Shown one piece after another: positions 28,462-40,262 of a stretch of DNA of 64,000 bases (positions within the stretch are counted from its first letter, which is position 1; the number at the start of each line of letters is the position of its first letter). The translations under genes and the position numbers were made by a program. The DNA is taken from NCBI GenBank assembly GCA_036897095.1, contig JAYMSP010000036.1, positions 46,878 through 110,877 of the forward strand, written 5' to 3'. The DNA comes from Plantago elongata (taxonomy: Eukaryota; Streptophyta; Magnoliopsida; Lamiales; Plantaginaceae). Below the pieces are notes generated by a model. It made no database searches. It was not told where the DNA came from and saw only the letters and a program-made list of their open reading frames with translations.

Positions 28462-31400
28462 CTACGATCCTGAAGATTTTTGGACCCAAACCTGTTTCTG
28501 CAAGAAAGTAGAATCGCAAAATTTAAGTCAAACAATAAAGTGAGGCAAGTAGAAACTTAACATCCAAATGTGAATCACACCTCATAGGTACCATAGCCCG
28601 AACCACTTCCTCGTTTTGAAGGTTTCCCCTCTACGACAGAAGAGCCATCAGCATCCTTTATAGTGAAAGCAGAACCACGACGGCCACCATGCCTATATGA
28701 ACCTAAAGTAGATGGAGACACATTAATAAGAAGCATCTCAAATAATACGTTCATTTAAAATTTCAAGACCAACCATTTTCAGAGTAATGACTGCCACGGC
28801 CGCTTCCAACAGGTCTGTACTCACCACCATGCCCAGGCAGCATTTCACGTTTCATATCTACACGATTTCCTGAGAAGAAACATACAATATAAGCCTGAAC
28901 CCCAACTACAGAATATATTAAAAGGAAGGATAACGGTCTATAAGATTGTCCCAAAAATAATTGTTGTTGACAAAAGTTCCACCTTCAGCAGAATCAATCA
29001 GTTGAGAAGATTGTGATGTAGACGATGATAGAGATTCATCACTTGCATGTGATCCATCTGAACGACGAAATGGAGCCCACACACCACGGTCAGGTCTATC
29101 CTTGTTCCTTGTTCGTCGCTCTTGCTTGTCTGCATTGGTTGTAAGCAGATCGCTGGTATCCTCAAGAATCCCATTTGCATCCTTCTGAAATGACTGCACA
29201 CTTGGTGGTCGAGGAGGTCTTTTGTCCTTGTCCTGATTTGAATTATATATGCGCTGATCTGATTGCGAATTAGAAGATAATTGATTAGGACGAGTATCCC
29301 TGTTAAGAAGAATGCTCTTGATGATCCTTCCACTGGCTTCGCGTCGCTGATTCTGCTTTGGAAGAGCTGATGAAGGTAAATTTTTAGCAAGAATTGATGT
29401 ATTCTGCTGCAGGGATGAACCACCAGATACCTAAGAGCAAAAGGAAAAGACAAAAAAAAAGGTTTTGAGTTTATTTTCCTGTTCCCATAAAACATAACAA
29501 GGACCAGTATATGACTGGTGACGAATATTGAAACCAGTCAGTCAACCATCCAACACAGAATTTCATTATACAACAAAAGAAATCTATCTGGGCCCATTTT
29601 TTAGGTATGCTGCAAACACACAGCTTCAAAAATGAATACAGACTATCCCAATAAAACTAATCAACAATCTTTGCATGCCTATTAAGGCCTATCAAATTAT
29701 TGCCCAGCCATATTCAGGAGAAAATGGGCACACAACCCAGATGCTATGAACTAGCTAGGTGAGGCTGAGAGATGCAACATCTTAGTATACCAACCAATTT
29801 GAGAGTTGAAGTCGTCTTCTCAGGCTAAATCCAGTAGATGGAAATAAACGAGAGAAAATGTAAATGACGCATATTGCAGGATATATGGCTCACCAATACC
29901 ATAAAAAATTCTGCACGCTCCACTAATTTGTGCATATATATTTTACCAATATCACTCAGATATTTGTCTTCAGCTATAATCATACAAGAATGACACAGAA
30001 GGTGGGAGCCATAGGTATTTAGATTATTTTACTACTTGGGGACGTTTAGAACTCAATTGCTGGTGTCCAAAACCAACTCGTTAATGCTTTTTAGGACAGC
30101 ATCATCAGGGAGTTAAGCAAAAAGAAAGAGCCATGAGACATGCTGCAAGTTAATCCACACTGCAGTCAACAGATACTAAGGCCATCTCCAACCCTCAAAC
30201 TCTATCAAACTGCCACGTCAGCATTCCACTAATAATAAACTCTATCAAACTCTCAATCTCCAACCCTCAAACTCTATCATACTCAGTTTTTCATTTTCTT
30301 TAAAACTTCATAATTCATACTTCTTATTTATTTATAATTTCGTTAATTAATTAAAATAATAGAAAATTAAAATTAAAAATTACAATATTCAAAAATAAAA
30401 AAGATACAATACTTAATAAAAATATTACAATACTTGAGATAAAAGATTACATAACATAAATAATTTAAATGAAAATAAAATGTAAAATAGAATGAAAGAG
30501 AAAGGAAAACAAATAAAACATGAACAATAAAGTCAAAATAAAACAAAGAAGTTTTAAAAAAAAGAAAAAAGAAAAGAGGGGACAAATGCCATCAAACGGG
30601 TACGTGTGATGACCAAATGCCATCAAACGCCACTGGACCATCTCCAAGGCGTTTGATGGGGTTTTATCAAACCCTATCAACGACCGTTGGAGACGGTCTA
30701 AGAGAGTATACAGTATAAGCCCTGATAACAAAGAACTTCAGATAAATAATATTATGGGTAACTACAAACCCCCAGGTATCAGAAAGTGCAGAAACCCCAA
30801 GTTCAGAAATCGTATCTGAAAGAGCAGAGGGTTTTGGGATAAAGAATGATAGGGGCTTGTTGTGTCAATAGCTACTTTTCTGGAGTTCTTGAAATAATGT
30901 AAATAATACAAAAACACCAATATCCAAAGTGAAGAACCACCCTAAACGGTGAAACCAACTGTAATGAACGAACTAGACTAAAACCTCACTATTGAATAAT
31001 CCACCCTACGACTATCTTCTAAATACAAGTACATAATTTGACATGAACTCTATTAGGTACCACAACAGTATCAAATGCACCAAGTTCGACAGGAACATTG
31101 CACAACTACTCCTGACCCTATTTCTCTTAGTGTTTTTACTATCAACGTAGTTACTCCATTAAATATGCAGGTTTTTTTTCCTAACTTTTCAGTTTAATTT
31201 ATGCACGCGCGCAAGGGTGGGGGTAGTGGTGCATATTTAACCCTTACAGTGATATTAAGAGTGCAGAAAACCTTGAACAGAAAATGCTTCAGAATGAATA
31301 CCTTACTTTTTTTTCAGCAAAAAGAAAATGGCAGTGTTTCACAGATTTAAACGAGAAAAAGGAAAAACAAATAAAATTGCTTACATTCGATATTTCCTTT

Positions 31401-34400
31401 CCTTTGCCTTTCACTAACAGGATTTTCTTCTTTCCAGATTCAGTGGACCCTGAGCCTGCTAGGACAAGTTCAACAGCGTTCAATAAAAAGGGTTGCATGG
31501 ATTCAGATTTCTGATCAAAACAGCAACTTCTGACCCCAACAATTTAAATAAATTGCATCAGAGAATATGAATACCATAGTCAGCTAAAACATCAGTAAAC
31601 CGCAAAGAAATAGCACCCTCTCCACCCACCCACTTAACAAGGGACGAAAGAAAAAAAGTGATGCAAGATGGGCCGATAATTATGTTGATTCGAAATACAA
31701 ATAAATGATAACAGAAAACCAGAGGACTGAGACCGATAGGTTTAAAAGTAGATAAAAATAAACATACAATTTAGCATGAAAAATTTAAGAAACAAAAACG
31801 GAGTGGAATCCGTAAGGCTATTCTAGCACACCACTGAAACGTGTACATCTCCAGTGAGAATTTCCTATTTTACCTAGCTCTTTTTGCCAAGCTTCTATCA
31901 GTAGTGTATGGAATGGAATCCGTCAAAGGGTTTTCTAGTACACCATTGAAACATATATATCTCCAGTGAGAGTTTCCTACTTTACCTAGCTCTTTCTACC
32001 AAGCTTCTATCAGTTGTGTATGGATATAATACAGCCTCCAGACCACTAATTCACTACCCTTTAAATATCAAAACTTCCACTTTATTGACATATTCTGCAT
32101 GAAAGCACAAAACACCAGGCCATGAATAGATTTGCGGAAAAACTAATATCTCGATGCTGATTACTACATGCAGTTAGTGGTAATTAAAAGTTGAAACATG
32201 GTAACAGATCGCCCATCTGAAACAGGTTTACAAAAATCAAAGCAGAGATGACAACTGAATGACAAATTAAAATATTCAGATTCAAAGTATAAAGAAACAG
32301 ATGCCACACATGAGATTCAATTTATGTATTTGAATCGTTAAAACGCAATAGTGAGCCATACCGTCTAATGCATCACTTCTAGACACAGCAGATACCTCAA
32401 CTGAATTATCCATGTCACCATGTTTTCGAACCAGCACATTAGTTGATTTATCTTTTCCACCACCGGCTTTACCACTTTCTCTCAATACATACTGCTAAGA
32501 AAATAGGGACACTGTCATTGCAACCAACAAATCAACCAAAAATTGCCTCCAAACTTCCAGCCCAATGGCTAATTAATCATGCAAACACATTCCGCAAGAC
32601 AACTAGCACTAGCGAAAGGAGTACAGTAAAGCAGTCTCAATCAATCATTGTGAATATAAAACTGATAACTGACAGAACTCTAGCAGATCAAACATTACAA
32701 CAGTTCCATGGTCCTCAAACATCAATCAGTACCTCAAGATACACAAAAAAAAACAAAGAGAGCTCATAACCGCATGGGAAATATGGATTATGAAATTGCT
32801 ATCTTTATAATGTGTTCACAAATTAAGATGAAGACATGGGTTCAGAAAGTAACCGCTTCAATCATGATCTACTCATCGATAAGCTGGGGAGGGGTTGACG
32901 ACACATGTACTACATCCCAACCACAAATCTAAAGTCATTGTCACAAATAACCACTTTATTACGAGCCACAAATAATTTCATGTACCATGGTGGTAGGAGC
33001 TCTTTTCCCAGAGCCTCTTTTTGAAGAACCAGGTCCTTGACTCCTGGATGACATCGCGCTTGCTCTTCTTGTTGACTTCCCATTCACAATGGTCCTCTGG
33101 CAGACGGAACAAGGAAATCAGAGACAAGCATGTAAATTACTCAAAGTTTCCACAAAATTGAGAGGCAACAATACATGAAGTGTGTGAATAATAATTATTT
33201 CCACATATATAAAAATGTAACTGGATGTGTATTTGCAAGAGAGTGAGAACCTGCCACTGCTGCACCTAATATAAAATTGAAGCCACTGTAAGCACAAAGG
33301 CCTAGGGGAGAAAAAATAGGATTGAAAAAAATCAAGTCCAGTGATCCATGAGAAAGTTAAGAGAAGGGTATAGTGTACGAAGTTGGGTTTCCATCACTTT
33401 TGGCTTTTAAGAAGTTGCAGTCTACAGTGTAAGCATATGAGAACTAAAGAACAAGGAAGATGGGTTCATTCTTCTGCTCAAGTTCTACAGTGGGTTCATA
33501 TTTCTGCTCGGTAATACATTAGTTCAAATGTGTTGTTATATGTGTGTTCATGTGCTTACGTGTATGCCTAGATGCGTGCAGGTGTGTACCTCTTGGTATC
33601 ATAAAAGCAGGATGACATTACGAACTTATACATGCACATCGTATACCTTCATGACTCTGGAGCAGCAACACTTATCCCAAATAAGTAATTATTTATTACA
33701 CAGCCATCTCCACTGAACATCATAAGGAATCAATACTCATTCGTTTAATCTTGGCAAAGGAAGTTACCTATTCTTGACATAGAATAATTTAATAACTTAA
33801 AGTATAATATGTTCAGTGCCTATAAATTTTCTTAGAAAAGAATAATCAGATGCTTATACATGCCAAAAGAAAAGATAAAATTTATAAATTAAAAAAAGAA
33901 AACAGAGAGACCATTTTCAAAGATATAAATCAGTGACACATCCACGTGCACTATCGAACTTCCGGTTCAACCAGAAGCAGAAGTAAATTTCCGCATTTAA
34001 CAACACAATTATGCCAAATACAAAAGGTTAGGAAAATAAACCAGAAAGAGAATCATATTTGCAACTTCAAGGGCTCTGCCTAGACATTTTTTAGGAGATT
34101 GATAAATCCATCTTCCTCAGGTAGGCAATAAAGGATCATGTATGCTAATAGATAGCAAAGGAGAAAAAGGGAGGCCGGTATCCTACCCGAGTTCCACCTT
34201 TTGCAGCTCTTTTCTGACGAACATAGTCCATTAGAGGTGTAACTACAGGAGCATCCTTTGGAGCACCTAAAAAGAAATGGGGATTTAATACAAAGAAAAA
34301 ATCTATGACAGTTATTTATCATCATTACGCTTTTCCTCACATATCCGTGTCAGTGTAAATTATGAAATATGCAATAGATAAGGAGATTTATAACTAACCA

Positions 34401-36576
34401 GCCCTTTCTGCTTCCTTGCGCTCCAGTTGTATCTCTGCGCTAGGAAGATTCTCGACAGGCTTGGAAATTAATTCAAGGAACTCCATATATTCAGGATCTG
34501 CAAGTGACCAAGGACATCAGCAACAAGTGCAGGCCTCTTGCCACATGCAATTAGTGACGAATTATTACCTTTTACTATAGTCCCATCTCGACCATCCTTC
34601 TTAGACCACTGCTTGGGAACACGCTGTGAGGGTGCATACTCGACATTTGCTTTGAACTGAGTGCCTGAAAGAAACAAAGTATGGGTATGTGTACACCATG
34701 TAAGAACAATTGTAGGTCCCCAATCAAAACCAAGTCGTAGTAATCAATAAAACCATATAAACAAGCTTGATCGAATTACAGATATATGCTGAAACAAGTA
34801 AAGTCCTGAACAGATGGACCAAAATCATGCTATAATGGTCATGAAAAATAGATATTGATTGAAAACCTCAGAGCATACAGGTACATCACCTTTTTCATTA
34901 ACAAAAACATGACCATCAAAAAACTCCGCAAACTCAAAGACATCATCTGGTTTGTTAAAGTCGATGTAAGCTCTCGAGTGTGTTAAACGCTTAAGGCTGC
35001 ATAGAAAAAGTATCACAGTTAAGAAGCAGAATAAAGAAAGTAAATAAGTCGCCTAGCTCATATCACTTGTGTTATTAAGGAGTTCAGAGCAAAAGATACA
35101 TTACGAAACTGCTTCCTGACAGAAAGGAAGTAAATATTAATTTTAAACTGGTCCTGAAATGGAAATTCAGATTAAGTAGAAAACTAAAATGTAATCAAAA
35201 AATAGGTAGGTAGTCAAAACCAACCCTGTACTTATCATGGATTGCAGAATTCAACTGCTAATGAAATTACAGGTACCGTGATTAAGTTGTGTGAGATACA
35301 AAATATCAAAATTACAAGCACAAAGCATGTAAAACCTTTACTGCTCATTTGCCCCCATACATTCCCAGTTTTCCATTAGAGAACTCATAACTGTGATAAC
35401 CTATTTAGAATGATAATAGGAGCATTAAAGCAATTGAACCAGTTGACCTTCTCAAAAAAGTAAATCCATATTCCAGTACTTAGAATTATAGTATTAGACA
35501 TTTCATTCCCATATTGAACATCTGGCTCAAGCGAAATTCGTGGTGTAACTTAATTTAACCAAAATAATTTCTTAAGATGTGAAACAATCAGATGCCTAAA
35601 ACCACATAGGTTTGACAGAATATTCAAATCGCAGGATGTGGATTTATTTATTGTAAAATGAGTCCATTCAATTGTAAAATAACTTAAAACACCATAGTCT
35701 ATAGCAGAATATCTTTTGTAGAAAGAATCTTTAACACGAGACAACAGGGTTAAATATCAGGATTGCGTGAAGAACTGTATTACACTTTCACCGCATAAAT
35801 CATATAATCAGAAAAGCACAAGTTTTGGAACATAGATATCTCAAATCATCCATCAAATTGATGATCAAACGTCAGCATAACCATTATAAAGTTTTGTCAT
35901 AACAAAAACTTGAAAATTCAAAATAATATAAAGTTCCCGCTTCATACACATCAATTGCACAAGTCCCCACGACATCTAAATCACATAAATACTCCAACCG
36001 CTGTATCAGAAAAGCAGAGACGTCGTGTTAGGACCAGCAGAGCACCCACCGAAACTATATCAGCAAAGAAAAAACACACTAACCCAACATACAGCCGTTA
36101 ACAAGTACTTCGAAGAAACAAATCCATATCCAATTTTAGTCTAAGATACAGCTTGACTATTTGTCAAACTATGCCTCAAGTACACAGCCATCTCTGATCG
36201 TACTTAAAACCTACCTACAAACTCATGACCTATATGATTGTCCCAAAAAACAATACTACTGATAAAATAATTAGTATTACAAAAACACAGCTCAGCTCAT
36301 AAACCCAACTGCAACTAACAACCAAGGCCAGCAGCTCGGTTATACCAAAGTATGAAAAAAAAAAAACACAAGAGAATCGCGTAAAAGTAACATCAATTGA
36401 TCAACAAAAAAAGTCGTGGTAGAAGAGGAGCATAACCTCGATTTTCCAGGGAAAAAGGTGAGCCAGCGGTATCGGCCAGAGAAGCGGGAATCGAGGTGCT
36501 CGACGAGGTTGGACTGAGAAATCGTCGGCGGCAAGTGCCGCAGCACAACCTTCGTCCGATCTAACGGACCCTTCAT
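28462..36576 (-). CDS. UPF3: nonsense-mediated mRNA decay factor UPF3
   Basis: UPF3 links exon-junction complexes to UPF2/UPF1 in nonsense-mediated decay and shuttles between nucleus and cytoplasm. Twelve coding exons, all in phase: 36576-36437, 34996-34890, 34664-34569, 34497-34399, 34266-34187, 33096-32986, 32491-32362, 31455-31385, 29430-28983, 28869-28774, 28702-28581, 28491-28462; 509 aa. The Smg4/UPF3 RRM-like domain spans about 6-150: KVVLRHLPPTISQSNLVEHL, SRAYIDFNKPDDVFEFAEFF, GHVFVNEKG, VEYAPSQRVPK, then DPEYMEFLELISKPVENLPS. TPLMDYVRQKRAAK follows. The C-terminal half is Arg/Ser/Lys-rich and disordered, with SGKKKILLVKGK, a KDRPDRGVWAP motif in exon 9 and terminal VWVQKSSGS, as in Arabidopsis UPF3. 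ATG 36576 is the first in frame. Confidence 0.95.
30180..30698. mobile_element. PIF/Harbinger-like MITE in a UPF3 intron
   Basis: Left end GGCCATCTCCAAC and right end in reverse complement GACCGTCTCCAAC match at 11 of 13 bases. The element is flanked by TAA at 30177-30179 and 30699-30701, the 3-bp duplication typical of PIF/Harbinger. It is 519 bp, AT-rich, with internal repeats of CCTCAAACTCTATCA at the left and CCATCAAACG-type motifs at the right. It lies between UPF3 exons 8 and 9. No transposase frame. Confidence 0.85.
31802..32025. repeat. tandem duplication (~113 bp) in a UPF3 intron
   Basis: The block TGGAATCCGTAAGG ... AAGCTTCTATCAGTAGTGTA is followed directly by a second, about 90% similar copy (from about 31914). 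It lies between exons 7 and 8 and affects no splice site. Confidence 0.8.
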
Positions 36577-36599
36577 GCGCGACAAAAACCCTAAGTCTC

Positions 36600-37250
36600 T
36601 CTTCCGAATGAAACTTGCTGTTATAATCGAAATTACTCCCAGAGATTCAACTACTCGAATAAAAGCCTGCTAATAACGGATTGAAATCACATCTCCGATG
36701 AAGGAGCTCCCAATCACGAGTGAGTGAGTGATGGTTTGTGCCCTAATTTTGGAAATTGGATTTGGGCGAAGGCCATGCAGTACAGAGAGAGAAAGGAATT
36801 GTCGTGTTGTAGAGCGAGACAGAATTGTGGAATTGTAGACCGAGAAATAAATTAATAAACGAGGAAAACAGGATTTTATGTGTGTGCGAGTGATTGATGA
36901 CTTACTACTATAGAGCAATTTATTTAGGTGTCTTTTGGTCTTCGGAGAGTCTCCTTCAATTATCATTCACCAACTCTCTTTATAACGAAATCGAACTATA
37001 TAATTGCAACGAGATATCCAGAAAGAGTGACGGGACAACGTTGGACCTAGCTTGTGGAAAAGACAATTCACGAGACTAGCATCGACGAAATCACTTGCAT
37101 GACTGGTAAGGATGGTGCTGAAATACGACAAAGATGTTGGTGTGAAATAACTGAGAAAAGCGGACCCTAGTACAAGATGATTGGGTTCAGTCAACGGACT
37201 AGACTAAGGTCATGTTAACCGAAGCTAGCTGACAAGGTAGTTGGTAGGTG
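36600..37250 (-). promoter_or_regulatory. 5'UTR and promoter region of UPF3
   Basis: The sequence upstream of the UPF3 ATG to about 36870 is plausibly leader and core promoter. Between 36900 and 37250 there are frames on both strands without family motifs. No TATA box stands out. Confidence 0.3.
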
Positions 37251-39940
37251 AATAATTAGCTCGTTAGGTAGCTTTTTTTTTTTTAACAAAACCAGTTAAC
37301 TTGTTTGAAAAGCTGCGCATTCACGTGACGAGCTTTTTATTAAAAAAAATCATTGAGCTGAAAAAGTAGTGATAAACAGAGCCTAGGTTGTTTTTGCTCG
37401 GTATTCCCTGTGCGCAACTGCTAGGTAGCCTTCACTTGTTTATCCTTGAGCGTAGCTGTTGCGTAAGCGATGAGGTTAAAGTCGGACTTAGTGCTCCTAT
37501 CTCGTTTTTCTATTGTCGATGCTTCAATATTACTATAATTGTAAAAATATGTAAAAATTCAAATTCAACCATCAAATCCATCATTGCGTAAGTATAAACT
37601 GGCGAATAAAATATTTTAGGATTACAAAGCATTAAATTGAATAATAGAGTGTGATGATATTACCATTTGAATTCAAAAAATTCAATCAAGCTTATAACTG
37701 AAATTTCTAACACAAATATAATATGTCGTCCAATTGTGCAATGACTCGATAACGTAACATGCAATTTGTGGCATCCAAATATATTAGATTAAAGGTGAAA
37801 TCACCTAATCACCACATATTAATTGTGCCCTTATTACAACTCAAATTCACAATAGTATAATCCTGACACTTGGACCCCTCGAAGATGATATCAGGATAAA
37901 TTTTGTTCGTTCATTTGTGAGTATGAAAGCACATACAATTCAGTTAACTTGTTATGGTATGAAATGTTACCGTTACATGACTATGTTAAATCATGCGTTT
38001 TCAAATGTTTGTGGTTTCTACATGGTGATTGCACCCTCCGCATCTACTATATTCCATCGATTATGTTTCACAAGGAGTGCAATTGTCGCTTGTAGTATGT
38101 CTTGCCATTCCATCGAGTGTTTGGTTATTCATTTGAGCCGCATTACTTGTTTGTTACAGGAACAACATATTTTAGTGATGGAGCCTATGTTTCAGGTCTG
38201 TAGTATGTGTTGGGGTTCCACCGAGTGTTTGGTTATTCACTTGAGCCACTTTACTTTTTTGTTCCCATGTTTTGATATATATATATAACATACTATAGGA
38301 TATAAAAGTCAAACTTAATTTAGATGTTAGTATTTTCTACCTTTTATGTTTGAACTTATTTTTACAGTGTCTATATGGTGTAGAATTAGTATATGTTGCA
38401 TTGCATGTTGTGTCCTCATAACCCGTATTATATATTCCTATGTTGACAAGTCACTCATGACCATCAAATACATAACTTCATAATCGTCGACATACCCGAA
38501 CTAAGATCAAATTTAAAAATAGAGTGTCATAACTCATAAGGTTAATGCAGTTGTTAGTGAGTATCTCTAGTTGTAATTGTAGATGTTCATTACCTATAAT
38601 CAATAATTAATACGAATTGCAAGGGACAATCAACATGCAAGACAACAATTAATAAATCACACCATAACACAAGATTCGACCGGGACACCAGTATGGTGAC
38701 AACTAAGTGAACTCCACTGCTCAATACAACAAGTCTACATGATGGGGAATAAGAAAAGTAACAATGAGAATGATACTGACCTGTCACTTTGTACGAGTAG
38801 CTTTCATAGCTACAGACACCTGGAGAATGATTGGGTGTAATCATGTAGAAGGACCTCAAGTTGGGATGTACGGGTATCTCTTTAAGATCTGAAGTTGTTT
38901 ATCAAGCCCCTGTGCAAGAATTTGCCATAATATATGGAGGTGCTCAAAAGGCCAGCTGAAATGACGATGAATGCGATGCCCTTTTTTTTACTTGATCTCC
39001 ATGTATTGACTCCCACTAAAGTCAGTTTGAATCAATTACAAAACCAATACTCAAGTATGAGGGTAGTTCGAAGTCCTACAACTACCCACAAGAGAATTGA
39101 TCTCTTTTATAGAGTTGTTTGGACTCTATAATTACGTTACATTCGTCGGACGCATGATCGAATTCCATATTATTTTCGGCCTTATCATATTTACCTGGAG
39201 TATTATAAAGCTTCATGTGAAGACCATGTTTTCACCCAGACCCTTGTAGCCCATACGACAGAGTGTACTTGCAATTGAATATATATTTTTTGGATTGGAT
39301 TTTGAGACATATAAATTGCTTTTTAATTCATGTGTCAGGCTCGTTAAAGTGTCAGGACCAAATTTAGTTAGTCGTTTTTTTACCACTACAATATAGTATC
39401 AACACTTGCAGTAATTGTATTGATAAAATATGCTAACACGCCCTTAAAATCATATATTTATATTAATTGATATAAAAACTAGTAGTTGTACTTATAATTT
39501 TCGGTGAAATGATGATACGGCTGACTGGTTGAGTACAATAGTCAATATTGTAAAATGCTTTCTCACATTTAATATTAAACACCATGTCACTTTCACACAT
39601 TAATTATCATAACCGATAGTATACATAACCGTACAATCTCAATGCGTAATGATACACGTAATTATACGATCTTAAGTACTCCATTATATACTAACATAGT
39701 TCGTAAATGTAGTCAACTAACCTAACGGTGTAACCGACCATATATTTTCAAGATACGAAACACTAAAAAAGAAGATAATTTTTAATAGAATAAACTCATA
39801 TTAAAAAAAATAATCCATACAACACAATATGATTCCAAATTCACCCAAAAAGTAGAATTTTATTATATTTCCAAGTCTCAAGATTATTATAATGTATCAT
39901 CAAATTCTAAAATCCCACAAAAATGTAACAAATCCCATGA
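37251..39940. other. intergenic, no gene recognised
   Basis: AT-rich spacer of about 2.7 kb. A plus-strand frame at 37917-38288 is open and Cys/His-rich, with an internal duplicated phrase (IECLVIHLSRITCLL and TECLVIHLSHFTFLF) that reflects a DNA repeat. It has no splice-supported context and no recognised family. No RNA gene identified. Confidence 0.35.
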
Positions 39941-40009
39941 TTTTATGCACACACTCTCACACAGAATCCCACAAAGAGCACTATTAGTAGGGGTTTTCCA
40001 TCCTGCAGT

Positions 40010-40262
40010 CATTTTCTCTTCTCTTCATCCTCTCCACCACAAAAGAGTTCCCAGAAGGGGGGACAACGGTGGACTCTTCTTCCCCTTTCACCCGCCTCCG
40101 CCTCCGCCTCCCTATCTCTATCAAGATATCACCGTGTATGTACTTATCGCTTGTGTTTTTGTGTTTGCTTGTTTGTCTGTATTATATTACTGTGCATACT
40201 GATTTATGCAGCTGAGTTGATTTCCGTATTATTTGTGTAGATTTCAGTGGCTTCGGGTTCGT
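40010..40262 (+). promoter_or_regulatory. 5'UTR with CCTCCG repeat and likely 5'UTR intron
   Basis: A pyrimidine-rich leader (TTTTCTCTTCTCTTC, then repeated CCTCCG units near 40094-40110) precedes a potential donor near 40130 and an acceptor TTTGTGTAG near 40241. This would leave a short second leader exon before the ATG at 40263. CT-rich leaders with an intron are common in constitutive plant genes. Splicing is predicted only. Confidence 0.4.

Noticed and set aside
28998-29495. 165-codon minus-strand frame over UPF3 exon 9
   Set aside because: Out of frame with UPF3. The alternative frame, joined in phase to neighbouring exons, gives the conserved KDRPDRGVWAP region.
37917-38288. 123-codon Cys/His-rich frame as a possible gene
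   Set aside because: The repeated ECLVIHLS phrase comes from a DNA repeat; no splice context, no family motif, intergenic surroundings.
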